From Sphingosinicella sp942492965 (GTDB lineage Bacteria > Pseudomonadota > Alphaproteobacteria > Sphingomonadales > Sphingomonadaceae), in assembly GCA_942492965.1 (NCBI GenBank), contig OW818656.1, positions 4,216,001-4,280,000 of the forward strand: a stretch of DNA of 64,000 nucleotides, read 5' to 3'. A model generated the notes under the pieces. It saw nothing but the letters and a program-made list of their open reading frames with translations. It was not told where the DNA came from and did not search any database. Each line of letters starts with the position of its first letter. Position 1 is the stretch's first letter. Below are positions 14,967-23,372 of this stretch, one piece after another. Both the position numbers and the translations under genes were made by a program.

Positions 14967-16822
14967 TGTCGAGCCTCGAAAACCTCGTGATCGTCGTCGA
15001 TGCCGCGACCGAAGGCATTCGCAGCGAACTCGTGCAGGTCAACGCCGGAATCGACCTGTTCGAGCGGCGGGTCAACACGAACATGAAGAAGGTCAACGCC
15101 AGCTTCGGCAGTCTGGAAAAGGCCGCGAATTTGGCGAAGGGCGCTGTGGCTGGAATGCTCAGCGGAGCGCTCTTCGGCACCCTCGCTTCGGGCGCCAAGG
15201 CGGTGCTGGACTTCGCCGACGACCTCGGCAGGGCGGCCGATCAGGCGAACATCAACGTCGAGCGGTTCCAGACGCTGCGCGAGGCGTTCCGCTCGCTCGA
15301 AATCGATGGCGAGGCGTTCGAGAAGATCCTGCAAAAGCTCATTCAGGCACAGGGCGACGTCGCGAACGGGACGAAAAACGGGGCGACGAAGGCGCTCGAT
15401 GAACTCGGCGTGTCAGCCGACATTCTGAGCGGCAAGATTCAGACGACCGACCAGCTTCTCGATGCCATTGCGGCAGCATTCGGGGGCATCGAAGACCCGG
15501 CGAAGAAAGCCGCGCTCGCGGGCGATCTCGTCGGTTCGCGGCTTGGCGTGCAGTTCGCCGCGGCGATACGCGACGGCGGGGAGGCGCTCCGCGAGCTGGA
15601 AGGCCAGATGCGCGCGACTGGCACGGTCGTCGACGAGGAGATGGTCAAGGAGCTCGCCGACGCGAACGAGGAATGGGACCGCTTCACGACAGAGACGAAA
15701 CAGCGCGTCGTGATTTGGGCCGCGGAAACCATCCGTTATTTGCGGGACGTGGGGGATGAGCTGGCGAAGCTGCCGACTTGGCTCCGGCTCACCCCCGTCG
15801 GTTGGACGATCGCAGCGATACGCGGCAATCCCGACGATGCAATTGACGGCTTCTCCAAGCAAAGTGACGCGCTGGAAAAGCAGATCGCGGCTGACGAGGA
15901 CGCCCTCAAAAAGGTCGGCAAGAATTCAGCGATTGCCAAGGAAATCGAGGCGCGGCTCAAGCAGAATCGCATCAACCTACGGGGTCTTGAAGGGGAGATC
16001 GGGAATGCGCCGCCCCGGCGCACTCGGTCTCTGGATTCGAGCGCGCCCGCCGTTTCCGCTCGACCCCGACAGCCGACGCCCGCGGAGCTTCGCTTGGGTG
16101 ACGGTTCCATCCCGCCGCAGGTTTCGCAGCAGGGACCGCTGATCGATACACCTGTGATGCAGGAAAACACCGAATTCTGGCGCATGATCAACGACCTGAT
16201 CGGCGAAGCGGCACAGGAAACCGGAAACCTCAAGATTTCGCTCGCGGAGACGTTCAACGATCAGATGCTCGCCGACCTCGAAGCGATCGAGGAATACGGT
16301 CTGCGCGACCTTTCCCGCGGCCTCGCGGAGGTGGCGATCTACGGCGACGACGCCGGCGACATGCTCGAAAACAGCTTCAAGCGTGCGGCGGCTGCGATGC
16401 TGGAAGCGGTCATCCAGGCGAAGGTTCTGGGGCCGTTGCTCGAAAGCATCAAGAACGGCGGCGGGGGTGGCTTCTTTGGCACGCTGATTGGTGGCCTTGC
16501 GACCGCCTTTGGCGGCGCCCGCGCGTCCGGCGGCCCTGTGATGCCCGGGAAGGCGTATCTCGTCGGCGAGCGCGGCCCCGAATTGATCGTACCGCGCTCA
16601 GCCGGGCAGGTCATCGCGAACAGCCAGTTGCGCAGCGCAGCGGGCGGCGGACGCGCGCCCATCAACGTCAACGTCGACGCGCGCGGCGCCACTGATCCGG
16701 CAATGGTCGAGGCGGCGGCGTATCGGGCCGTTTATGCTGCCGCGCCGGTGCTCATAAATGCATCGAACGCGTCCATGCAGAACCGCCTTACCCGCCGGAA
16801 ACTGCCGGGAGGCTGGGGCTGA
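14966..16822 (+). CDS. Tail tape-measure-like protein
   Basis: 618 residues. An N-terminal coiled-coil/helical region is followed by a hydrophobic stretch (GAVAGMLSGALFGTLASGAK), a long helical middle with SDALEKQIAADEDALKKVG, a proline-rich break near 360-400, and a C-terminal signature GGARASGGPVMPGKAYLVGERGPE seen in many tape-measure C-termini (quoted here in part). Tape measures set tail length and sit in the tail lumen. No other tail gene accompanies it. ATG overlaps the terminase gene. Confidence 0.85.
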   Translation: MSSLENLVIVVDAATEGIRSELVQVNAGIDLFERRVNTNMKKVNASFGSLEKAANLAKGAVAGMLSGALFGTLASGAKAVLDFADDLGRAADQANINVERFQTLREAFRSLEIDGEAFEKILQKLIQAQGDVANGTKNGATKALDELGVSADILSGKIQTTDQLLDAIAAAFGGIEDPAKKAALAGDLVGSRLGVQFAAAIRDGGEALRELEGQMRATGTVVDEEMVKELADANEEWDRFTTETKQRVVIWAAETIRYLRDVGDELAKLPTWLRLTPVGWTIAAIRGNPDDAIDGFSKQSDALEKQIAADEDALKKVGKNSAIAKEIEARLKQNRINLRGLEGEIGNAPPRRTRSLDSSAPAVSARPRQPTPAELRLGDGSIPPQVSQQGPLIDTPVMQENTEFWRMINDLIGEAAQETGNLKISLAETFNDQMLADLEAIEEYGLRDLSRGLAEVAIYGDDAGDMLENSFKRAAAAMLEAVIQAKVLGPLLESIKNGGGGGFFGTLIGGLATAFGGARASGGPVMPGKAYLVGERGPELIVPRSAGQVIANSQLRSAAGGGRAPINVNVDARGATDPAMVEAAAYRAVYAAAPVLINASNASMQNRLTRRKLPGGWG

Positions 16823-17304
16823 TGACAGCGCGCGGCCCGAAACCGAAACCCACCGCGACCAAGAAGGCGGCCGGAACGCTCAGAAAGCACCGGCAGAACA
16901 CAGCAGAGCCTGTTTTCTCGGCCGAAGGCGTCTATCCGCCGGACGTGATAGCAAACGACGCAGTGGCGCTCGCCGAATGGAACCGCGTCGCGCCTGATCT
17001 CGTGCGCGTGCGTATCGTCACCAATGTCGATGTCGCGGTGCTGGCGGCTTACTGCAACAGCTTCGCGCGGTGGCAGATGGCAGAGGACAAGCTGCGAAGG
17101 GATGGGCTGCTCGTCGAATCGCCTCGCACAAAGGTGCCGATGCATAATCCATATCGGGATATCGCCAGGCAGGAACGTTCGGATTGCATCAGGTTCGCCG
17201 CCGAGCTGGGCATAAGCCCAAGCGCCCGGACGCGCGTCAAAGGTGTAGAGGCGCCGCCTTCGTCCCCACGGCCGGGGTTCGCGCATCTTCGATCAATAAA
17301 GTAG
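16822..17304 (+). CDS. terS: Phage terminase small subunit, P27 family
   Basis: 160 residues. It starts RGPKPKPTATKKAAGTLRKH, the usual P27 N-terminus, with ALAEWNRVAPDLVRVRIVT, AAYCNSFARWQMAEDKL and NPYRDIARQERS matching the family. TerS recognises the packaging site and recruits the large subunit. No large subunit is encoded in the element, so a helper phage TerL would be needed, as in SaPI-type packaging redirection. It is the last gene of the rightward module. Confidence 0.92.
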   Translation: MTARGPKPKPTATKKAAGTLRKHRQNTAEPVFSAEGVYPPDVIANDAVALAEWNRVAPDLVRVRIVTNVDVAVLAAYCNSFARWQMAEDKLRRDGLLVESPRTKVPMHNPYRDIARQERSDCIRFAAELGISPSARTRVKGVEAPPSSPRPGFAHLRSIK

Positions 17305-17316
17305 GATCGTGCATTT

Positions 17317-17709
17317 CTAGGGGCGACTGGCCAACTTCGGATTGTATTCGCGAGGCTCGGTATGACCGCACTCGGTGCATTCTACCGTCCGCTCGAGAAT
17401 GCCAGCGAACGCAAAATGCGGGTGAGGCTTTGAGGCGATCACTTTCAAGCGGCCATTGTTACATATGGGGCAAACTTCCCCAGATTGCAGCGCTGTGATC
17501 TTGTCATGCAGCACGCGAATTTGCTTGTCTCGATCGTGCAGGGCTTCTCGCGCGTCTGAAAGCGCCATTTTGACATCTGCGAGAGACTCATACAGCTCCA
17601 CCATTTGGGCTTTCACGGTCGCGACGTCGTAGTTCTTATCGATCGAACGCAAGGTCTTCACGATGGTGGAGGCATGTCCCAGGGCTGCGATCGCTGCGGC
17701 TATATCCAT
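17317..17709 (-). CDS. Coiled-coil and zinc-ribbon protein
   Basis: 130 residues from the ATG at 17709. The first half is helical with coiled-coil character (AQMVELYESLADVKMALSDA, then REALHDRDKQIRVLHDKI). The C-terminal half has CPICNNG and CTECGH, two CxxC knuckles of a zinc ribbon. Similar plans occur in phage and island hypotheticals, but no function is assigned. It lies downstream of the ribbon-helix-helix gene, probably in one leftward transcript, against the direction of the capsid module. Confidence 0.7.
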   Translation of the reverse strand: MDIAAAIAALGHASTIVKTLRSIDKNYDVATVKAQMVELYESLADVKMALSDAREALHDRDKQIRVLHDKITALQSGEVCPICNNGRLKVIASKPHPHFAFAGILERTVECTECGHTEPREYNPKLASRP

Positions 17710-17734
17710 CTTACCCCTCCCGCTTCGAGCGAAT

Positions 17735-17914
17735 TCAGTCCACCAAGCTCTTTTCAACCAAACGGCGAATTGCCTCGGGGCGGGTTTCCACCTCGTTCTC
17801 AGCGGCCCACTTATCGACAGCTTCCACCAAAGATGGCTCTATGCGGAGGTGAACGGAAATCGCGCCCGTCGCCGGCCGGCCTCTTTTTCTGGTACGAGTT
17901 ATTGCGTCGGACAT
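17735..17914 (-). CDS. Ribbon-helix-helix (CopG-like) DNA-binding protein
   Basis: 59 residues. A basic start (TRTRKRGRPATG) precedes a beta strand, ISVHLRIEPSLVEAVDKWAA, and a second helix, RPEAIRRLVEKSLVD, the RHH fold of CopG/Arc-like regulators and antitoxins. It is divergent from the small genes at 18000. A hairpin with dyad symmetry at 17937-17970 between them is a candidate operator. No toxin is recognisable beside it. Confidence 0.78.
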   Translation of the reverse strand: MSDAITRTRKRGRPATGAISVHLRIEPSLVEAVDKWAAENEVETRPEAIRRLVEKSLVD

Positions 17915-17936
17915 TAATATCACGTACAAGAAAATC

Positions 17937-17970
17937 GAGCCGAGCGAAAGTACCACCTTTCACCCGGCTC
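17937..17970. promoter_or_regulatory. Dyad in the divergent promoter region
   Basis: GAGCCG (17937-17942) pairs with CGGCTC (17965-17970) and GAAAG (17946-17950) with CTTTC (17957-17961) around a short loop. It lies between the RHH gene and the rightward gene at 18000, the usual place for an autoregulatory operator. It could alternatively be an RNA hairpin. Confidence 0.4.
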
Positions 17971-17999
17971 TGACCGAAACCGCATTACGGAGATGCGAT

Positions 18000-18302
18000 A
18001 TGGCTCTTTCCAGCATAGGGGCGACGTGCGCCCAATCCAATGCCCACAACGCCGCGAAGGCCCTTGATGCGTTGAAAATAGTCACCGTGAACGGGCACAC
18101 CCCGTTTGTTGGCGTCAATCTGCTTGACGATGCCTTGGAGCTCTCCGAGCAGATCGCTGGACTTCTGTATATTTTCGAGCGCTACGCGAAGGACGGAGAT
18201 TACCCCCTGAGCGGGGGTATCGAGGGCCAGGCACTCGCCGGAATCGCCACCCTCGCAAGCTTACTATCACTCAACCTAACCGCGCAGGGAGCCGGACAAT
18301 GA
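18000..18302 (+). CDS. Hypothetical protein of the satellite
   Basis: 100 residues, not recognised. An ACGGAGATGCGAT stretch precedes the ATG. The protein is mostly helical (LLDDALELSEQIAGLLYIFE, then GQALAGIATLASLLSLNL) with few charges. Its stop overlaps the next gene (ATGA). Position at the attR end of an island suggests accessory cargo. Confidence 0.6.
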   Translation: MALSSIGATCAQSNAHNAAKALDALKIVTVNGHTPFVGVNLLDDALELSEQIAGLLYIFERYAKDGDYPLSGGIEGQALAGIATLASLLSLNLTAQGAGQ

Positions 18303-18649
18303 CCTCTGGCGCAAACCATCAGGCGACCATACAGAAACTCGCGTCGGCGCGGGTGCTGTCCGAAAAGGAGGTCCGCGCCGCGAAGCGTGAAGGTCGGAAA
18401 CTTCACCCCGACGCGATCAAAAAAGAAACGATCCGAACAATGCGGGTTCGCTATGATCGCTTGTCGAGCAAGCTGCGGATGAAAAACTTCCGCGCGCGCA
18501 GTTCCCTCGAAAAGCTCGTTCTTGTCGAAATGCACAGGTCATTTTGGGAGGAACTCCGCGACATGGGCGTGCCCCTGCCAAGCGCTCGGCAGATCCTTTT
18601 GGAAGCGCGCCACGTGACAGAAGAAGATTTGAAAGGCCGCGGCCGGTGA
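18299..18649 (+). CDS. Hypothetical basic protein of the satellite
   Basis: 116 residues, highly basic, not recognised. Helical stretches EVRAAKREGRKLHPDAIKKE and RYDRLSSKLRMKNFRARSS suggest nucleic-acid contact. ATGA overlap with the preceding gene and GTGA overlap with the following one place it in a three-gene cargo operon. Confidence 0.55.
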   Translation: MTSGANHQATIQKLASARVLSEKEVRAAKREGRKLHPDAIKKETIRTMRVRYDRLSSKLRMKNFRARSSLEKLVLVEMHRSFWEELRDMGVPLPSARQILLEARHVTEEDLKGRGR

Positions 18650-18822
18650 CAAGCAATCCTCCTCATCGAGGCCACGACAACATCATCAACTTTCCGGCAC
18701 ATCGATCGCGGCCGGAAGTGCCGCCGTTCGATCCCGACAACCCCCTCCACGTAGCAGCATGGGAATCGATCTGGGCTTTCGGCCGGCGCGAACTGGAGCA
18801 GGAGAAGCATTCGACCGAATAG
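18646..18822 (+). CDS. Small hypothetical protein of the satellite
   Basis: 58 residues from GTG 18646, which overlaps the upstream stop as GTGA. Not recognised. It includes NIINFPAHRSRPEVPPFDPD and a C-terminal AAWESIWAFGRRELEQEKH helix. It is the last gene before the right attachment region. Confidence 0.5.
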   Translation: MTSNPPHRGHDNIINFPAHRSRPEVPPFDPDNPLHVAAWESIWAFGRRELEQEKHSTE

Positions 18823-18829
18823 TCGATGC

Positions 18830-18871
18830 GCTACCTATATGCTACCTAAACAAACCTCGTTCTATTAGGTA
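18830..18871. promoter_or_regulatory. Integrase arm-type sites (right)
   Basis: GCTACCTA at 18830 and 18841, 11 bp apart, matches the left-end pair at 9022 and 9033 (17 of 19 bases identical over the pair). A weaker inverted TAGGTA is at 18866-18871. They lie about 50 bp from the core repeat, as expected for arm sites. Confidence 0.55.
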
Positions 18872-18891
18872 TCGCGCTAAGCGCTTGAAAA

Positions 18892-18940
18892 GATGGTGAG
18901 CCCTGCTGGATTCGAACCAGCGACCTACTGATTAAAAGTC
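18892..18940. repeat. attR: 49-bp core inside tRNA-Lys
   Basis: Identical to 8878-8926. It covers the 3' part of the intact tRNA-Lys gene on the minus strand plus two flanking bases, so integration regenerated a complete tRNA. Confidence 0.93.
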
Positions 18941-18969
18941 AGTTGCTCTACCGACTGAGCTAAGGGCCC
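18894..18969 (-). tRNA. tRNA-Lys (TTT)
   Basis: 76 nt including an encoded CCA. The acceptor GGGCCCT pairs with AGGGCTC (one G-T pair), the D arm is AGCTCAGTCGGTAGAGC, the anticodon loop is CTTTTAA with anticodon TTT, and the T arm contains GGTTCGAATCC. Its 3' portion is the attachment core of the element to its left. Confidence 0.97.
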
Positions 18970-19020
18970 TTGCGCCGCGTGGCGTGTGCGGGGCTGATCT
19001 ATGGAGCGCAGGGGCTTCGG

Positions 19021-19545
19021 TCAACCGTTTCTGAGACGCGCGTGCATCTGGCGCACGGTGAGGCCGATAACGGGGTGCCTCCAATCCGGCGCGACAGCCA
19101 GCATCGGGGTCAGCACGAAGGCACGAAGGTGCATGGATCGGTGCGGCGCGGCAACGCCCCGCGACTGCCGCCAGAGCAACCGCCCCGGCCACACGCCGCT
19201 GCCCCACGCGATGAGGTCGAGGTCGAGCACGCGCGCGCCCCAGCGCCGTCCTCGTCGTCGTCCGAAGCTGCGCTCCACCGCTTTCAGCGCCGCGACGATC
19301 TCGGGCGGTGTGAGGTGCGTTGATGACGTCATGACGGCGTTGGCATAGTCGCGACCGCCCGGTCCCACCGCCTGCGTGGCGAGGATCGGCGACACGGCAC
19401 GCGCCGAAAACCCGGCCGCGCCCAGTGCCTTCACCGCCGCACGCACGACGCCTGCGGGGCGTCCGTGCCGTCCGTGCGGGCGGTTCGATCCGATGGCGAT
19501 CACGATGGATGTCTCGGCGGGTGTTGCGGCGGTTGCTAAGCCCAT
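19021..19545 (-). CDS. folK: 2-amino-4-hydroxy-6-hydroxymethyldihydropteridine pyrophosphokinase
   Basis: 174 residues, HPPK family; transfers pyrophosphate from ATP to hydroxymethyl-dihydropterin in folate synthesis. The start has IVIAIGSNRP, the middle FGRRRGRRWGARVLDLDLI (the HPPK signature RWGxRxLDLDLI) and AAPHRSMHLRAFVLTPMLAV. Divergent from the uracil-DNA glycosylase, with only 23 bases between ATG codons, so the promoters must overlap. folB lies 29 kb away in the window. Confidence 0.93.
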   Translation of the reverse strand: MGLATAATPAETSIVIAIGSNRPHGRHGRPAGVVRAAVKALGAAGFSARAVSPILATQAVGPGGRDYANAVMTSSTHLTPPEIVAALKAVERSFGRRRGRRWGARVLDLDLIAWGSGVWPGRLLWRQSRGVAAPHRSMHLRAFVLTPMLAVAPDWRHPVIGLTVRQMHARLRNG

Positions 19546-19568
19546 GCGCGCCGCTTAATCGGAAAGCC

Positions 19569-20222
19569 ATGCCGATGGAAAGCCCGCTTCCCCAAACCGA
19601 GCCGCCGCGCGATTGCCCGCGCTGCCCGCGCCTTGCCGATTTCCGCCACGAATGCCGCGCCGAATACCCCGATTGGTGGAATGCGCCCGTCCCCGCTTTC
19701 GGCGATCCCGATGCGTGGCTCGCGGTCATCGGCCTCGCCCCCGGCAAGCACGGCGCGAACCGCACAGGGCGGCCGTTCACGGGCGATTATGCGGGCGACC
19801 TCCTTTATGCGACGCTCGCCAGGTTCGGGCTTTCGAGCGGCACCTATGCCGCCGATCCTGGCGACGGCCTCCGCCTCAAAGGGGCGATCATCCTCAACGC
19901 GGTCAAATGCCTGCCGCCCGAGAACAAGCCGACGCCCGAGGAAATGAACACCTGCCGACCCTTCCTTGAAACACAGATCGCCGCCCTGCCCCGCGTGCGC
20001 GCGTTCATCGCGCTCGGCCTCATCGCGCACCAGTCGACGCTGCGCAGTTTCGGGCTCAAACCCTCGCATCACAAGTTCGGGCACGGCGCGCGCCATGCGC
20101 TTCCCGGCGGACGCATCCTGTTCAACAGCTACCACTGCTCCCGCTACAACACGAACACCGGGCGGCTGACCGCGCCGATGTTCGAGGACGTGTTCCGCAT
20201 GGCGCTCGAAACAGCGGCTTAG
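19569..20222 (+). CDS. udgB: Uracil-DNA glycosylase, family 5 (UdgB-like)
   Basis: 217 residues. The iron-sulfur type UDG motifs are present: CPRCPRL N-terminal cysteines, catalytic motif A IGLAPGKHGANRTGRPFTGD, NAVKCLPPENKPTP, and the second motif NSYHCSRYNTNTGRLT. Cysteines at CPRC, VKC and NTC fit a 4Fe-4S cluster. It removes uracil, and in this family also hypoxanthine, from DNA. The ATG at 19569 is used; the longer frame upstream is a shadow of folK. Four bases separate it from the YqaJ gene. Confidence 0.92.
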   Translation: MPMESPLPQTEPPRDCPRCPRLADFRHECRAEYPDWWNAPVPAFGDPDAWLAVIGLAPGKHGANRTGRPFTGDYAGDLLYATLARFGLSSGTYAADPGDGLRLKGAIILNAVKCLPPENKPTPEEMNTCRPFLETQIAALPRVRAFIALGLIAHQSTLRSFGLKPSHHKFGHGARHALPGGRILFNSYHCSRYNTNTGRLTAPMFEDVFRMALETAA

Positions 20223-20226
20223 CCCG

Positions 20227-20805
20227 ATGCCGTTCTCGATCGTCGAACTCGATCAGGGCAATGCGCGCTGGCTGCGCTGGCGAAGTGGCGGCCTGGGCGC
20301 GTCGGATGCCCCCGCCGTGATGGGCGAGAACCCCTGGAAAAGCCGCAGGCGACTGCTCAAGGAAAAGATCGACGCGCTGGCGGGCGTGGCCTCGCAGTGG
20401 CGCGGCAACGCCGCAACGTCTCGCGGCAACGCGCTGGAGCCCGAGGCGCGACGGCTTTATGCGGGCCACACGGGCCGCAACGTCGCGCCCGCCTGCCTGC
20501 AAAGCAATCGCTACGAATGGCTCCGCGCCAGCGTAGACGGCATCTGCTTCACCTCAGGCGCGGTGGTCGAGATCAAGTGCGGCGACAAGACCTACGCGCA
20601 CAGCGCCGAAAAGCGGGCAGTGCCGCGCTATTACTACGGCCAGCTTCAGCACATCCTCGCCGTCACCGGCTATGCCCGCATCGATTTCTGGTGCTGGGTT
20701 CCGGGCCGCGCGCCTCAGCACATCGAAATTGCGCGCGACGCCGCCTATATCGACCGGATGCTCGATACCGAGGCTGCGTTCTGGGACGAAGTGCTGGCGG
20801 GGTAA
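20227..20805 (+). CDS. YqaJ-type exonuclease/recombinase domain protein
   Basis: 192 residues with the lambda-exonuclease-like PD-(D/E)xK fold: LGASDAPAVMGENPW, GNALEPEARRLY, RASVDGICF and the catalytic VVEIKCG. YqaJ proteins are usually phage recombination nucleases, but here the gene follows udgB in an ordinary chromosomal setting with no recombinase partner. It may be a domesticated phage nuclease co-transcribed with the glycosylase. Confidence 0.82.
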   Translation: MPFSIVELDQGNARWLRWRSGGLGASDAPAVMGENPWKSRRRLLKEKIDALAGVASQWRGNAATSRGNALEPEARRLYAGHTGRNVAPACLQSNRYEWLRASVDGICFTSGAVVEIKCGDKTYAHSAEKRAVPRYYYGQLQHILAVTGYARIDFWCWVPGRAPQHIEIARDAAYIDRMLDTEAAFWDEVLAG

Positions 20806-20811
20806 GGCCCC

Positions 20812-21656
20812 TCAGATGTCCTGCGTCAGCCGCCCGTAAAGCTCCGGCCGCCGATCCCGGAAGAAGCCGAACGCCGCGCGGTGTTTCTTCACACGGTCCA
20901 GATCGATCTCCGCCGTCAGCACGCCCGTTTCGCCCGCACCGAACTCGGTGATGAAATCGCCGCGCTCGTCCGTGATGAAGCTGTGCCCGTAGAAGCTCAT
21001 CGCGTCCTCGGTGCCGATGCGATTCGCCGCCACCACCGGCACGACGTTCGAAACCGCATGGCCGATCATCGCCCGCCGCCACAGCCGCGAGGTGTCGAGT
21101 TCCTCCGCCGCCGGTTCGTCGCCGATCGCTGTGGGGAAGAACAGCACGTCCGCGCCCATCAGCATCATCGCGCGCGCGGTTTCCGGATACCACTGGTCCC
21201 AACAGACGCCGACGCCGACCGTGCCGTACTTCGTCGGCCACACCTTGAAGCCGGTGTTGCCGGGACGGAAATAGAACTTCTCCGTATAGCCGGGGCCATC
21301 GGGGATATGACTCTTTCGGTAGGTGCCCATCACCTTGCCGCTGTCGTCGATCATCGCGAGCGTGTTGTAATAGTGCGGCCCGTCCGCCTCGAAGAAGCTC
21401 GTCGGGATATAGACCTTCAGCTCCGCCGCGAGCGCCTGCATCGCCAGCACCGATTTGTGCTCGGCTACCGGCCTGGCGGTGGCGAAGAAGCGCTCATGCT
21501 GCACCTGGCAGAAATACGGCCCTTCGAAGAGCTCGGGCGGCAGGATGATCTTCGCGCCCTTTCCCGCCGCCTCGCGCACGAGCTCGCTGACGCGGGCGAT
21601 ATTGGTGTCGATATCGCCCCCGAGCGGAAGCTGGAGCGCGGCGACGTTCATGGTGC

Positions 21657-21660
<4 letters not shown>
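20812..21660 (-). CDS. aguB: N-carbamoylputrescine amidase
   Basis: 282-residue nitrilase-superfamily amidase. Catalytic triad residues are visible: glutamate in ILPPELFEGPYF, lysine in YRKSHIPDGPGY and cysteine in GVGVCWDQWYPE. It releases ammonia and CO2 from N-carbamoylputrescine to give putrescine. The ATG at 21660 overlaps the aguA stop as ATGA, so the two steps are encoded together. The much longer open frame upstream is antisense-composition artefact across aguA. Confidence 0.95.
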
Positions 21661-22627
<967 letters not shown>

Positions 22628-22631
<4 letters not shown>

Positions 22632-23371
22632 GAATTCTCCTCTTGCGCGAAGCCGGTTTCGTCGGCGGCTCTGCCACTCGAACCCGCCCCGGGCAACGCT
22701 GTTCCCTTGAAACCCTGCGCCACCACATACCATTCGGACGAATCCTTCCGGCTCGCGGGCGGCTTGGTGTGCTTCACCGTGCGGAAATTGCGTTTCAGTT
22801 CCGCGACAAGCGCATGGTCTGCGCCGCCCGCGAGCACCTTGGCGACGAACGTGCCGCCGGGCGCCAGGATCTCGCACGCGAAATGAAGCCCCGCCTCCAC
22901 CAGCGCCATCGTGCGCAGGTGGTCGGTCTGCTTGTGGCCGATGGTGTTCGCCGCCATGTCCGACAGCACGAGGTCCGCCGCGCCGCCGAGCGCGGCTTTC
23001 AGCGCGTCCGGCGCTTCATCGGCAAGGAAATCCATCTGCAGGAAGGTCACGCCCGCCAGCGGCTCCATTTCCAGAAGGTCGATGCCAACGACCGCCGCCT
23101 TCGGATGCTTCTCGCGCAGCACCTGGCACCAGCCGCCGGGCGCCGCGCCAAGGTCCACCACCCGGCGCACCCCGCGCAGGAAATGGTATTTCTCGTCGAG
23201 CTCGAGCAGTTTGAACGCCGCGCGCGAGCGATAGCCCTGCGATTTCGCCGCCTTCACATAAGGATCGTTGAGCTGCCGCTCGATCCAGCGCGTCGAGGCC
23301 GCGGAACGTCGCCGCGCCGTCTTCACCCGCACCTTGCCGCCCACGGAGCGGCCGCCGACACCGTTTGCCAT
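22628..23371 (-). CDS. rlmE: 23S rRNA (uridine-2552) 2'-O-methyltransferase
   Basis: 247 residues, FtsJ/RrmJ family. SAM motif VVDLGAAPGGWCQVL, IDLLEME, DLVLSDMAANTIGHKQTDH and KVLAGG with catalytic K-D-K-E residues placed as in FtsJ; ends with KPPASRKDSSEWYVVA. It methylates U2552 of the ribosomal A-loop. There is an extra N-terminal basic extension (about 25 residues) and a short C-terminal tail. One base separates it from the ppx stop. Confidence 0.95.
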
Positions 23372-23372
23372 G

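Larger units (their letters stand above)
8878..18940. mobile_element. Integrated capsid-encoding phage satellite candidate in tRNA-Lys
   Basis: Two identical 49-bp sequences, 8878-8926 and 18892-18940, bound this segment; the right copy is part of the intact tRNA-Lys gene. One repeat plus the interior gives a unit of 10,014 bp. Content in order: tyrosine integrase, unknown, AlpA, unknown, replication initiator, small unknowns, HK97 protease, HK97 capsid, unknown, tape measure, P27 TerS, then a leftward pair (zinc ribbon, ribbon-helix-helix) and three small genes. No large terminase, portal, adaptor, fibre or lysis gene is seen. That resembles a satellite that depends on a helper phage more than a complete prophage, though decay of a prophage is possible. 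Confidence 0.85.

Noticed and set aside
17735..17914. Toxin-antitoxin pair built on the RHH protein
   Set aside because: The neighbour is a zinc-ribbon coiled-coil protein with no toxin fold signature, and spacing does not suggest coupling; a plain regulator is a safer call.
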